Shown piece after piece: positions 31,201 through 42,100 of a stretch of 64,000 nt of DNA. Location of the stretch: assembly GCA_009746045.1 (NCBI GenBank), contig RPFO01000082.1, positions 2,966,741-3,030,740 on the forward strand, given 5' to 3'. The stretch is from Mesostigma viride. Taxonomy: Eukaryota > Streptophyta > Mesostigmatophyceae > Mesostigmatales > Mesostigmataceae. The notes beneath the pieces are model-generated. The model made no database searches, was not told the DNA's origin, and saw only the letters and a list, made by a program, of their open reading frames with translations. Position 1 is the first letter of the stretch. Each line of letters begins with the position of its first letter. A program made the translations under genes and the position numbers.

Positions 31201-31782
31201 GATGAGAAGCCTCGAGTCATAGCCCGGTTGGTGGAGAGTACCCCTGATCTGATTTTGTCTGGGATTGACTTTACCCAGCCTATCACCTTGGAGATCTTTG
31301 TTGACAGTTCCATGGATGCTCGCCAGGTTACCAAGGTCAGGGGGAGATCTGCTGCTCTGTTTGCTTTTTATCAGAGCAGGGCAAGTTTGTTCAGCTGGTA
31401 CAGCAGACTGCAGAAGAGGGTCTGTATCAGTTCAGATGTGGCAGAATGCAGGGCCATATGCGAGGGGATCCAGTCCAGCCTGTACATAAAGGAGTTAATG
31501 CTGGAGCTGGCTTCAGTTACCCCTTGGACCTTGCAGATGGAGACGTTGTTGCTAACAGACAGCATGGGTATGGTCCAGTTTGTTCACAAGCAGCTGGCCA
31601 GGAGCCGGGACCTGGATTATTTGTTGCTGAAGGAGTTGGCCAGTTTGGTTGACTTGAAGCATATCCCTGGCGAGGAGAACCCTGCTGATGCATTGACAAA
31701 GCTGCCACACAAGGCCCCAGCCCAGTACAATGTACTGAGGAAGCTCATGAATGCTGACTGTCAAGTCGGTCTATCTGTCTAA
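28225..31782 (+). CDS. Pol of element B: integrase, protease-like, reverse transcriptase, RNase H
   Basis: A single frame of about 1185 codons. Integrase first: HTMFGHA..CKC zinc region, VQVDIQR, LLQCDIQFE and GQQGVVERAIQE as the D,D,E triad (about residues 190-275). Then an aspartic-protease-like domain with MEIDTNAQVSVM (about 517-528) and VILGQNFLG (about 584). Reverse transcriptase follows: LLDFKRAFLK (about 785), LHGDDLHLL (about 880, HGDD in place of YVDD). RNase H: FVDSS, AECRA, LLTDS, NPADALTK (1025-1155). The frame opens at a GTG; the first ATG is at 28339, so expression probably relies on frameshifting or readthrough from gag. The frame is intact, so B may be active. Confidence 0.88.
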   Translation: MPPGVCNEAASDSSEGQPHALVKEPIGHDGASLVTTESMPAVAAVVTRQRARHGGAEPEVGPGDVDPGGSQKHSDRAGLAQDGQDEDRAGDSLTGTTLVPPVHKGSVHTLSANNDNKRFSLLYDIASRLHTMFGHAAQSLQVARRLGGSELYSICQQVAQACKCRLVARKPKQSHARTPILQPGHVQVDIQRIRGLKLLVAVDRYTKYKTLEILPDMEKPTLIAALKLTRSRYPGLELLQCDIQFECCENLPEFPELLITPRESHGQQGVVERAIQEIKTVLLVERIPRTSSAIVTSAWLRSVEDRLNLRTPMFFGDIAINPLMLHTRMLPADAEQAWKEKLEAKFLKLRQKDKGWSVLEPNVGQQVVVWKEPSFPGKRGSWHDGVVTRVEAAGHKCWVAIDGSQAVHRLSWSKIRPRGGNQGDLFQVPAGVQGGGDVELPDQGATAVSSPQGDPGPAPGVPSHTVVGQAGGQAAPPERPDTRPRGVRLSDIVQALQRAKKEPKVSKLVQLDEPEVAAMEIDTNAQVSVMGPQHTGELLVGEPSCPWVSDFSGRTHLRVLGEVTAPVMGVDVTFLVLEDYDGPVILGQNFLGNPGISIRATALRRDGWGMIPLENFRTTFPVRCRAKPVKGVKWDEGEVPPAASLVIPAVLHPSSIGITHRSLAAHSPLTYDQLVQEMSSPTLFEAWKLAFSKALEEWLQFECAAPTDRRPPASRKLALRFVLKRKVVDEVSVPHVRPVLNEYHGTGSLPGEELYTPGMLHDTWRILLCLYVGLLNRGAAMSSVLLDFKRAFLKSDPEVARRVWKQDEPYCVEVPAIWKLELHQQFLVILKGLEGLRSSPIIWRLTLQEALISECGLRVSSVDPCLLLAQWEGLPVYASLHGDDLHLLAPTTWLKKFIPVISGKFSLGKELWQEPNKPVVFCGMQATLFRRDGEWSIRLQAGGDYKQTIVKALPEKITQAAGPELRGMWAWFASICGPSLMVHSRMPDEVLEDEKPRVIARLVESTPDLILSGIDFTQPITLEIFVDSSMDARQVTKVRGRSAALFAFYQSRASLFSWYSRLQKRVCISSDVAECRAICEGIQSSLYIKELMLELASVTPWTLQMETLLLTDSMGMVQFVHKQLARSRDLDYLLLKELASLVDLKHIPGEENPADALTKLPHKAPAQYNVLRKLMNADCQVGLSV

Positions 31783-32530
31783 AAGCTGAGAGCTGGGTGC
31801 TTAAGTCTCTGGATATCAGGCTGGGAGCTTGATTGTACATAATCCTGAGCACACCTTGAGGGGTGAGACATGTCTCTGGTGTGGGAATGTCTGACATTGT
31901 CTCTGATGGAGAGATGTCTATCTGGGGTTTTCATCTCAGTCTGAGGTTTCCCCAGATCTGTGGTTTGTGGGCGGGGTTCGATTCCCTGGTGCCGTCTTAA
32001 GGCGGAGTTTCACGGACTGGCTGACCCATCCACCATGCTGGTGAGGTGGCGACAGGTCCCCTGATTTTCCACGGTTGGAACGAGTAGAGGAGCTTGTGTT
32101 TTGCATGTGCTTCGCGTAGATGTTGTGTCTGGTTCGATAAGGGGCAGCAGACCGGCGCCGACTCCCGTCTGGGGGTCAGCAATGTTTTCTGATGAGCTGT
32201 TGTGGGTGATCTGTGGGGTTTCGCCTAAGGTCCTGAAGGTTGTACATACTTCTCAAGTTCTTAACTGAACACCTATGGGCTGCCACAGTTGGCCAACCTC
32301 TTGTACATGGGTAACACAACGAGCCTCCCGTGAAGGGATAGGGACTCATTGTAATTTGTTTGTGCTCCTGAGCCAGTATGGGTGCTATGTACATATAATA
32401 AGGAATCCAAGCTGACTGTCATGCCCAGCGGGTTGTGACTTGTAGTCTGGGGAGGATATCCAGTACCCATTGTGTGTGTTTGTATGTAGACTTGTGTGAG
32501 CTGCTACAGCTCAAGAAAAGAAAGGATTGG
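31783..32530 (+). other. 3' untranslated region of element B
   Basis: Non-coding stretch from the pol stop to the polypurine tract (32511-32530) before the right LTR. Confidence 0.75.
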
Positions 32531-33229
32531 AGTTAACGCCAAGCGCATTGGCGTGATCCTGATTCGGCATATCTCTGCGATTCCAGCGGCACCGGAACGA
32601 GTTCATTCCGACAAGTATCAAGAAAGTTATGGCGTTCCGACTTCCCGGTCGCGCGCGAGCGCGAGCCGGCTGTTCTTCTAAGTCGGACGTGAATATTTGC
32701 CGACGACATATGGGGTCGACAGTAATTCCTGGGCTGACAGGAATTAGGTGCTGTACCTACGACGGTATTGGATTAATACGTCGTACGCAGGAAATAGGAA
32801 CCTTAACCTGTGGTCTGTTGGTACCGCAGGCTTAGTCCTGGACTTCTAGGTGCAGATGCAATAATCACTGTGGTGACTGTACTCTGTGGTCACTGTGCCT
32901 GTATGGCAGACCTACTGTATAGGAGCTGGGCGCTGTACAGGTAGTGAATACTGTACCGGGAGTGTTATTACTGAGCAGGCCTCCTAGGCTGCTCAGGACT
33001 AGCAAGCACAGTGCACAAGTATATAAACAATAGGCCAGTGCCAAATGGGCATCTCTTGCGAGCCCGCCTCACGTGTTGTGCCTTGACTTGGCAAGCGCGT
33101 GTACAAGCCTCAAGTGTGTGAGCGCTGTAAACATTATCCGATTTAAACAAAGCTCCGTTTCCAACCATATCACACATTGCTGCATTGCAACCATATCCTT
33201 CACATTGCATGTGCTAAGAAAGCTTAACT
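32531..33229 (+). repeat. 3' LTR of element B
   Basis: 699 bp copy of 25197-25893 with a few substitutions and small indels. Ends AGCTTAACT, followed by CAATG. Confidence 0.9.
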
Positions 33230-36200
33230 CAATGTGCCACTCAGCAGTCCCCGCAAGTCGCCCAGGGCACCAGCCATGACCATCCGCAGAATCCCGTACT
33301 GCTCACGGGCCGCCGAGAACAGCTTGGTCACAGCGTCAGCGGGGTTGAGCTTCCCAGGCATGTGGAGCACGCTCACAGCGTAAGATAACTCCTTCAAAAG
33401 AAGGAAGTCAAGATCGCGCGTCCGGGACAGCGCGTTCAGAATGAAACTCACCAACGGCTGGCTGTCGGTGTGAACAGTGGTGGTCAGCACCAAATGCACA
33501 CTCAACCGCCCACCCAACCAGCGCAGAAACTGTTCGAGATACATCGAATTCTTGATACATTCGCATACACCACGACACTCGTTAGTATCCGAGCCAGCAG
33601 CCACCCTCCGGCACAAGCGAGAGTACCACGCACACAAGGATGCATTGCCATCAGAGTTAGCCAAGACAGACAGACCACCCATGCGTGCTCGTACCCGGGT
33701 GACCTCCCGACCCTCACCAGAGGTGTCGGCGAAACAGTGCAGAGTAACTGGTCGGGATAAGCTCAGCCCGGACAACACAACACCAGGGCTCGAGCGGACA
33801 TACTGCTTCACCACTGAGGGAGGGATGGGAGCAAGCACCTCATCTACAGTCCTGCTGAGCACAAGTAGGTCAGGCGCGCACACCGTCGCCATCCAACCAA
33901 GCTTGCCACGCAACCGGCTCCACAATCCCTTGTCACACCACTCATCCACTCCCATCACCAGCTTCTCGCAATACTCACTGGGCATACTCAGGTGCAACTG
34001 ATACTTGCCCTGCACCACACTCATGGTTTGCAGGACACCGCAGAACACTCGTGGCTTACCTGGCTCCAACAGCTGTAACTCACCCATGCACTGGGAACCG
34101 CTCCGCAACCGCCGCATAGAACTGATGTAGGTCAGCACGAGGCGCAATCACACGCAGGTCATCCCCATGGAGCTGAACAAACATAGGTCCAGAGGGTGTG
34201 TGAGTGACAAACAGCGATGGATCAAATGGGGACACCTCAAAGGAGGCTATCTCGTTGAGCTTGCGTACCAGCGTAGTCCGCCACACTATCGACGCGCTCT
34301 GGAGACCCTCTATTGCCTTGCGTAGCCCCATAAACCTGGCCATCACCACTTCCCGCCAGAAAGGCGGAGCCACCACCACCAGTGGCGATGTCTCACCCCG
34401 TACCTCATCAAACACCTCCTCACTCGAGTTGGGGAACGCCCGCTTGATATCAACCGAGCCACAAGCATAGTCCCTGCCCTCATCCAGGAAACCTAAGAGG
34501 ATCATACTAAGTACCCGGAAGCTATCCCAAGCAAGACCAGGCGTGTACAGTTCCTCCCTCGCAAGCTCACTCGTGCCCGAGAACTCTTGTGACACAGGCC
34601 TGACATAGCAAATTTCCACACCCCCCTTCACCTTATGCGACAGCACCATCTTGAGGGGCAGCACCCTTGCCCCCTCAGGTACCTCGTCCAGTGGCTCATA
34701 CACACCGTAGCCCTGCCACTCCTCCACGGCCCTACGGAAAGCACACCACCATGACGAAAACCCACTGGGCGTGGACATCTGCCTGACCAGTTCATCCCAG
34801 TCTATAGGCGAGTGGGCTGCGATATCTCTCTTGGTGATGCCTATGCTAGAGGGGTGCAACAATGCCGGTAGCACCAAGTCTACAGCCGGCGGGAGATCTG
34901 GTCCCCACGCCACCCCCTCAGTGCCAGACAAGGCTGCCAACCTGGCTACTGTGGTGCAGATGCGACTAAGTGGCTGAATTGACTTGTAGCCCTCGAGCTC
35001 AATCGACCCATGCCCCACTCTAGTCAGACGAGTGCTCTGTATCTGCACATCGGGATGATTGAGGAATGGTAACCCCAATATAGCAGGACCATCGTATCCC
35101 TGCACTACACAGAACGGCGTCTCGCGTCCCAGAATAGTCAACATGACCTCTCCAATGACTCGCACCTTGACCACACCCGAAAAGTCCTGTACAAACTGCC
35201 ACTTGGAATCACGCATGGGGAAATGACGAGCCACACCCTCACCCAGCAGACACACAGCAGCATCCGTATCCACCTCCAGCCTACAACCAGCTAGAGCGCT
35301 CTGGCCCCAATCGACCAGCTTGGACACAGAAGCCCTATTCTTACCCGCCTTACCAATCTCCTCGGCAGCATTGCCGCTTCCCTCAGGCTCGCCCCCACCC
35401 GGCGCTGCATAGCTCATACTTGCTGCTGCCCCAAAGTCACCACCCTGCTGGCCATCACCTGCGGTCGGCGCGCCAGCACCGCCGGCCCGTGACTCTCCAC
35501 CTGCGGTCGGCATCACTGCCACACCGGTCCGTGGCTCGCTGGGCACCGACAGTCCTTGCTCCCTCGTCGCAACACGTTGTCGGCCCCGCTGCAGCCGCTC
35601 GATGATGCGGGCCAACATCGCCGCGCTCTGCTCGTCTCGGCCCCCTGCAGGTGGGGCAACCCCCAACCCGCCGTGCCGTGGACCACTGGCTGGACTGCCG
35701 TCGAGCGCCGGCAACCCAGCGCTCGGCAGAAGAGAGGAGGAAGCCAGCTGATCAGGCCCTTCCTTCTCCCTCAGCCCCTCTACCGCCCCTCCAGGATCCC
35801 CCACCTCCCCTCCAGTCTGCGCACTGGAGTCCTCTGACTCATCATCAATGGGCGGGTCTGGCGGCCCCAGCCCATCATAGTAGGGGCGGAGATGCTTCCA
35901 GGCCAGAAGCCGGACTCGAGTGCGCTCCTCAAGCGCTACCTCGGCCAGCATGTGATCCGGATCTACCTCCGTGACCACGCCAGGGCCCTCCCACTGGCCA
36001 CGATGGCCCATAGGCCCTTCCCTATAGGCCCACACCCTCGCTCCCTCCACTGGCAAGTACACTAGTCCTCTGCGCAGATCAAGCTGTGCCATACGCAGGT
36101 AACGGTCACACAGATGGTCCCTGTAGGCCTCCACCACCTCAGCTGGCAGCAGAGCCATTTCAAGTCCACGAGGGGTCACCGCTACGATACCGTCCTCCCC

Positions 36201-37094
36201 TTCTACCCTGCACAGCACACGATTATTCAGGTGATCCTCTACCTTCCTACACCAGAAAGCCTGCTCGCGATATGACTTGGAGTTCATCTGCCCTAGCGCT
36301 AACATGACATACTTTGAGGTCTGGATGTGCCGCTCCACCAGCCCCTGATGCTCATGGTCAGCTGCGCCAGCTATTTCTATCTGCTCCAAGCCAGCCACTC
36401 CCCTACAACACTCAAACTGTTGGTCGCACTCTATCGCCGATACTACAGCAAACCTTGACTTAACCTGCAGCAGGGCAGCCGCCAGGTCCTCTTTGAACAT
36501 GCGGTTCAACGGCTCTATCACCTTCATCCTAGAGAACCTTGCTACCCCCAGCACATACTGCTTCTTGTCATAGGTCAGCACATCGCACTGTATACGGCCT
36601 CTCTCCAACTCGGGTGTGCGTGCATGGAACCTACGCGGCTTGGGTGCATTGCGCTGACAGTGGCCACATCGCTGCCATACCTCCTTACAGGCTGCCACCA
36701 GCTCCGGAAACCCTAACGCAGATGCCCACTGTTCTGACGCATGACCATGACCTAGCCGCCTATGCAGCCGTACACCGATCTCCCACACACTAAGCACCTC
36801 ACCAGGACCAGACACGTCACTGCATGGCGAGCCTTTTGCCAAAGCTGGGTGTGTTGAGGAATTGCCCACTATAGGGAGCCCGCCCCCGGCAGCGTGTACG
36901 CCTGCCAGGCTACCTCCAACCCCCGTTGTCCCCGTCCCCAGAGGTGTAGCTGCTTCCCCTTCCGCTACTACCCCGTGCCCAGAGGAGTCCCCCACCTCAC
37001 CAGCGGTACCAACCATCGCTGCTACCTGGGCACCCAGGTGGGGTGAGAACACCTGGTGGGTCGGACTGGCCTCCCCTTCCGCACCAGCCCGCAA
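33224..37094 (-). CDS. Pol of element A: integrase, protease-like, reverse transcriptase, RNase H (one frameshift)
   Basis: Frame 37094-34080 has the integrase: LHRRLGHGH..CGHC, IQCDVL, AIECDQQFECC, HQGLVERHIQ. It then has a protease-like domain, LEVDTDAAVCLLGE and AILGLPFLNHP, and RT motifs SVDIKRAFPNS and VQLHGDDLRVIAP. At about 34100 the frame changes to 34147-33224, with GKLGWMATV and RNase H motifs CFADTSGEG, NECRGV, VHTDSQ, NPADAVTKL. Element B inserted at the final codons: the original stop was TGA at 25191-25189, now replaced by TAA in B's LTR with one extra residue. So the only real damage is the single shift near 34100. Confidence 0.85.
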
Positions 37095-37132
37095 ATTCCC
37101 TTCCTCACTACCATCCAGCCCGCCCTGCCCTA

Positions 37133-38380
37133 CTAGTCACTGCCGGCGCCCGCCCTGGGCTGCCGGGCAGAGATGAACATCCCGGGCGAAGTGACCGGGC
37201 TGATTGCAGCGGTGGCAAAGAGCAGGCCCGCGTGTATTGCTACTGCTGCGCGGTGGCTGCTGTGCAGGCAGACTGTTCTTGTGACGGTTGTAGCCGACTG
37301 TGCAGCCTGATGGCCCTCACGACCACAAACAAAGCACAAGCTAGGCGGTCGCTGCTGCCGTGCTGCACCTAGCGGCTGCTGTTGCTGTGATTGCTGCACC
37401 TGCTGCTGCTGCTGTGGTGCATTGTTACCGCGGTGCCTCTGTGGGAACTTACTCTGCCACCTTGCAGGTGGACCTCCCATGCCGCGCCTCCCTGACGCTG
37501 CACCAGCCTTGCCACCCCGCTTGGGTTGACCACCCCGCTGCCGGTCCGCCCCAGCTGCTCCGCCTGTATCCCCGGCGCTGGCTGCACTGTTGCTTCCAGC
37601 TGCCCCGGTCTGCACCACTGCAATCCTGCCAGTATCCTGCAGTGTGGCACTTGTGGGCTGCAAGGGGATGGAGTTGGGGGCCGGGGCAGGTGTGGCAGGC
37701 AAGAGCAATCCATCTGCAGACAATTTGCCCTGTGCACGCAGCTGGGCTATCATATCCCTCTCCTCCGCCTCCACGATCCTAGATATGACCTCAATTGCGC
37801 TGTTCAGATTCTCTTCTGCTTTCTCTCTTTGCAAGGCGGACATGGTGTTCTGCAGATCTAGACCCTTAGCATTGCGCACATAGTGGTCGATCACGGCCAT
37901 CTCCTGCACCTTTACCCCCGCTTTCTCACTCTCATTCCGGGCATTACGCAAAGCTTGCAGATCTAGGGTGTAAGGCCGCTGTGGCACCCACCTGTAGATG
38001 GCCACATGCCTGGCCTTGGCAGAGGAGATAGACTCCAGAAGCACCTTCCTCAACCTACCTGCGATGGCCTCAGGTTTTACCTTTTCGTCGCGGCATGTGC
38101 GCAGGCAGTTTACCAGGATATCATTGGAGCCGTGGAACATGCCGGCGTCTCTGAAAAGCCCATAAATGTCCTTGACCATACCACCACGCTCCTTAACAAA
38201 CGCTTCAAAACGTTCCAGGTAGTCCTCTACTATCTTGAAGGATGCGTCGCTGGGAATACTGCCGACACGCAGCTTGCACAGTTCAATTAAATCCTTTTCT
38301 CTTTTGATAGATAATCCCTCTTCATGTTCCCGTTTCCGTTTCTCCCCAGCATTCTCCATTTTCCACCAGATTGCAAGCAA
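37133..38380 (-). CDS. Gag of element A
   Basis: About 408 residues from MENAGEKRKREHE (38359), or 415 from the frame's first start. The N-terminal half is helical (capsid-like), followed by a Gln-rich and Gly/Arg-rich tail and a zinc knuckle CFVCGREGH whose last Cys is missing in this frame. The overlapping frame contains a further CHRCNQPGH..C motif, so a frameshift within the nucleocapsid is likely. It stops just before pol (37094). Confidence 0.75.
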   Translation of the reverse strand: MLAIWWKMENAGEKRKREHEEGLSIKREKDLIELCKLRVGSIPSDASFKIVEDYLERFEAFVKERGGMVKDIYGLFRDAGMFHGSNDILVNCLRTCRDEKVKPEAIAGRLRKVLLESISSAKARHVAIYRWVPQRPYTLDLQALRNARNESEKAGVKVQEMAVIDHYVRNAKGLDLQNTMSALQREKAEENLNSAIEVISRIVEAEERDMIAQLRAQGKLSADGLLLPATPAPAPNSIPLQPTSATLQDTGRIAVVQTGAAGSNSAASAGDTGGAAGADRQRGGQPKRGGKAGAASGRRGMGGPPARWQSKFPQRHRGNNAPQQQQQVQQSQQQQPLGAARQQRPPSLCFVCGREGHQAAQSATTVTRTVCLHSSHRAAVAIHAGLLFATAAISPVTSPGMFISARQPRAGAGSD

Positions 38381-38398
38381 CGACCCACTTCTAGTACA

Positions 38399-38898
38399 TG
38401 TTGTATTAAATGGATATTGAATAGAAAATTTCTTGACGGAAAATTCAATAATCTGACGCGCTCAGCACAAGCCCCCGACCTCTTTGTAGCTCACGTACGC
38501 CATTAACAGTGGAATACCGTCAATGTTACGTTCGCACCACTTTTGTCGGCTTTTGTCATCCTAGCACGCCAAGCAGTAGTGACAGGACCTGCGGCGCTAC
38601 ACTGATCCATTCAGCGCCGCCCACAAAACATTAAACCACCGGCCGAGTACCAACCAACCAACAGTCACAACCGTTACAGGACCACAAACGCATAAGCCGT
38701 CACCACCGAAAATAGCATCACCGAGATTCGACCACATAAGCCCTAGCCAACGGACAATATTGACAAACGCAAGAAGTAAAGTCAGATTGCGCACCCCTGA
38801 AATTCCGACAACGCTCAGACACGCAATAGCCCAAATATCGGCGTACCAAATTCCGTACCAATTCAAGTAGTGACTGCGAGATCTGCAATATCACAACA
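38399..38898 (-). repeat. 5' LTR of element A
   Basis: 500 bp, same as 24274-24773 by eye. GTGGC follows at 38899-38903. Confidence 0.92.
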
Positions 38899-39045
38899 GT
38901 GGCGTGATCCACAACGTCGTTGTGGGTCACGCCACTACATACAGTGCATACAGGGCCTTAGCGTGTGGCAGTAGACCGAAGTGCACCCGGCGTGTACACC
39001 TGTGTACACCCGGAGTGTACACCCGTGTGCACCCACTTACAGGCG
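38899..39045 (+). repeat. Composite palindrome repeat, copy 3, right part
   Basis: Continues the unit split by element A: near-palindrome at 38904-38930, GTAGACCGAAGTGCACCCGG, then the GTGTACAC array to about 39040. Confidence 0.8.
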
Positions 39046-39122
39046 GACTTGAGGATGAATTACCATCCTTGAAAAAATGATGTTTTGACGTAGGTGGTCG
39101 GAAAGTTGCACGAACGGCAGCG

Positions 39123-42100
39123 ATGGCAGACGGCTTGGCTACGTCGGCGGAGAGAGTGAAGGACACACTGGCCACCATGCGCTCGACATTGCGTGAGCCG
39201 GTAAGTACAGTAGACGGTTACGCAGTTGGCGGGTATAATTTCATGTTACGCGGCTGGGCATATTACGGAGACAAGGTCGTTGTCCCTGGCGTTATGCAGG
39301 CAGGTGATGCGTGGCCGGGCGCCATGCCCTTTTTGTTTTTTTTGGGCCAACATGCACCTGATGCTTTTCGTCGGTTGTTGACAACCCAATCTGGTGGCTG
39401 GCATCCATGCTTTGGACGTACGCGGGCCGGGATGCACGTGCACGGAGCGCAGGTGAACAATTGCAAGACACCGAATGACTTCGTCAGTCTGTCCAGAGAT
39501 TTTAAGGGCTCTCCCGTTGAGAGGCTCGTCGTTACCTTACACACGAAACAGGAGTTACACAGGCGCAAGGATGACCTGAAGAAGCTGGCTGGCGATACGT
39601 GGGACGTCAACGCATGCACGGCCGCCGTAAGGTTTTCCCTGTAATGTAGCTACAATGTTGTTGCTTTCTGTTGGATGCATTGCAGGTAGAATGCTAGGCC
39701 TTGAACCAACCGGCCGAGGCACATGGGTGACGTCTCTGAATTTGTGGCATGGGGTGTTCCTGGTTTCATGCTGCTTCAATGTACATGGATGCCGTTTGTA
39801 CGCAGCATCGACGACTGAATGAGCACCAGAATAAGCGCGCTGCAAAGGTGTGGCCTGTCAAGAGTGAGCGCGATGCAAAGCTGCGGAAGCTTGGAGCCTC
39901 AACATCGTCTGCTGATGAGCAGAAAGAGGCTGAAGGTGCAGCGCCGGTTGCGTCTGGGGGTAATACACGGCAACCAGCGACGCAGGGTCAGCTCGCAGTC
40001 CTTCCCCCGCCCCTAACCTCCGCCTCCCCCCCAATGCCGTCCTTGGCTCTCTCAGGGGGCTTATCAAGCCTCCCACATGCGGACAGTGCTGCCCGTGCTG
40101 GCTACGAGGTAGCAATTGAGGCGCAACATCTGCTTCGAGCTGCGCTAGAGGCTTTGCAAGGCGTGACAGCAAGTGCGGCGCCAATCCTTAAAGACCCCGT
40201 TGCAGCGGGTAATCTGGCGCAGGCAGTCGTGACCAACCAGATACTCGCGCAGGTAGGGCTCCTGTTATTTTGCACTGAGTTTACCTGTTTATCGGGTTGT
40301 TTGTTGTGTTCAAGCAGTAACGTCTTATCTGAGCATCTCCATTGTTAGGATGTCCACGGCAGAGTTCCATTATACGGCGTATTATACGGTATTATACGGT
40401 ATAATACGCGTTATACAAGGTCGAGCGGATAATTTTTATCCGTTTTATACGATTTGCGTATTTTTACGTATAATACGGCGAATAATTCGTATAAGCGCGC
40501 GTATAATGGGGTTTTCGCGCTCATCCGAGGTCCGGCAGCCAAATTTTTCGGGCGGGAACTAAGGCGGGAATGCAAGGGAACTTAGAAACACTACGGAAAC
40601 CATCCACTGGTTGACATTTGGCGACCGTGAGACACAAGGATCTTACAAGCAAGCTACACTGTAGCATGGCAAGTTGGCAACCCAAGTTGGCAACCATCCA
40701 TGCTGTTTAGGTCTCTGCCCTTGCCTCTCGGGCAGCCATGCACCGAATAGAAGTCATACAGAAAACTGACTGGTACGAGAGCATGGCCGCTTTACATTTT
40801 CAATCTGTAGGCATGATCGTTAGGTCTTGAAAAGCTTATATCCTTGGCCAGGCAACGTTTGGATGTGCGCAGATATGTCTCGACCTTCTGCTCGATGCGG
40901 CAACCTCGTTTCAGCAACCAGGTGGCGACCGTGCATGTGCTAACTGTTGATAGGCGGGAAATGCTCCTACATTTGAACGCGGATAGATGTTTCACGTTAT
41001 TCCTTACATGATTTATAAGCGACGATGGCCAGGAAAGGCTCGCAGCTACGTCCATCAGGTGGGCATGCTGGCTCCGTCAAGAAAGGTAATATGCGGTTTT
41101 GATCTGGTACGTGCTATCCTGTTCACGTGTTCATTGTACTGTATCAAGTTGTTGGGTGGATTGTAAAATAATCGTAGACCTGTAATGGAGGTTTTCTGCT
41201 TGTCTTTTGGTTGCTTTACTGCCTCTACGCATTATTGGCTCGTGATGGTTGGGGAATACCACTACGACATGCAGATTTTGGACCAGATTTGTCTGCTATT
41301 AGCTTATGCTTCATCGAAAGCAGTGACGTAGTGCTTGGCATTGTTTATAAATATGATAAGCTTGATAACGCGATGTTTTTTCTTGCTAAAAACATCTCGA
41401 AACAAGTGGTTTTCTGGCCAGATCTAGCCACTATTTCTTGTTTTGCTCGCCAAAGTCAGCCTTCTTCTTGTGTGCTCCTCATGCATACAAGAAACATGGA
41501 GATGCCCAGGACCTGCTTGCATGGAAGCATAGCCATCTTACTTCTTTTGCTTTTTTCATCTTTCCATTTCATTTGGCGTTGTTTTTTAGGCTATAATGCA
41601 TAGGTAATCTAGCTCCTCGTGAACCCCGGGTTACACGTCCAGTGTTCCCAAGCACTGCTGAGCAGTGGCAACCCATGTATCATGTGTAATTTAGTGTCAG
41701 AAACATGTGGACTGCTTGAAATGATATCAAAATGCATGAAACAACCCCAAAAACGATTACATCCAGTATTTGCGTATAATTTCCGGATAATACCGTATTA
41801 TACCGTATTATCCATTATACGGACCCCGCGCGTATAACCGCGTATTGCGTATAATGGAACTCTGGTCCACGGCCTTGGCACACCGGGCTTATTTACAGCA
41901 ATAATCTGCCTGGTGATGTGTGTGATCGGCACTGTGTGTTGCAGCTCATGCGCGTGGCATCAGCAGCCAATCGGGGCAGCGGGGACGAGGCCGCCACGGC
42001 GGTGGTGGGCGGGGGCAGCGGGGACGAGGCCGCCACGCCGGTGGTGGGCGGGGGCAGCGGGGGTGAGGCCGCCACGGCGCCGGTGGGCGGGGGCAGCGGG

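Larger units (their letters stand above)
25197..33229 (+). mobile_element. LTR retrotransposon B (copia-related), inserted in element A
   Basis: LTRs 25197-25893 and 32531-33229 (697 and 699 bp) begin AGTTAACGCC and end AGCTTAACT. TSD CAATG at 25192-25196 and 33230-33234. Plus strand order: upstream ORF region, gag, pol, polypurine tract AAGAAAAGAAAGGATTGG directly before the right LTR. LTR ends are AG..CT rather than TG..CA. The LTRs differ by only a few bases, so the insertion is young. Confidence 0.92.
24274..38898 (-). mobile_element. LTR retrotransposon A (copia-related), carrying nested element B
   Basis: LTRs of 500 bp (24274-24773 and 38399-38898) look identical by eye, begin TGTTGTATT and end TCACAACA. 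TSD GTGGC at 24269-24273 and 38899-38903. The empty site equals the intact composite repeat at 15303-15330. Minus strand: gag 38380-37133, pol 37094-33224, purine-rich AAAAGAAAATGGGCTGG before the 3' LTR. Without B it is about 6.6 kb. LTR identity implies recent insertion. Confidence 0.92.
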
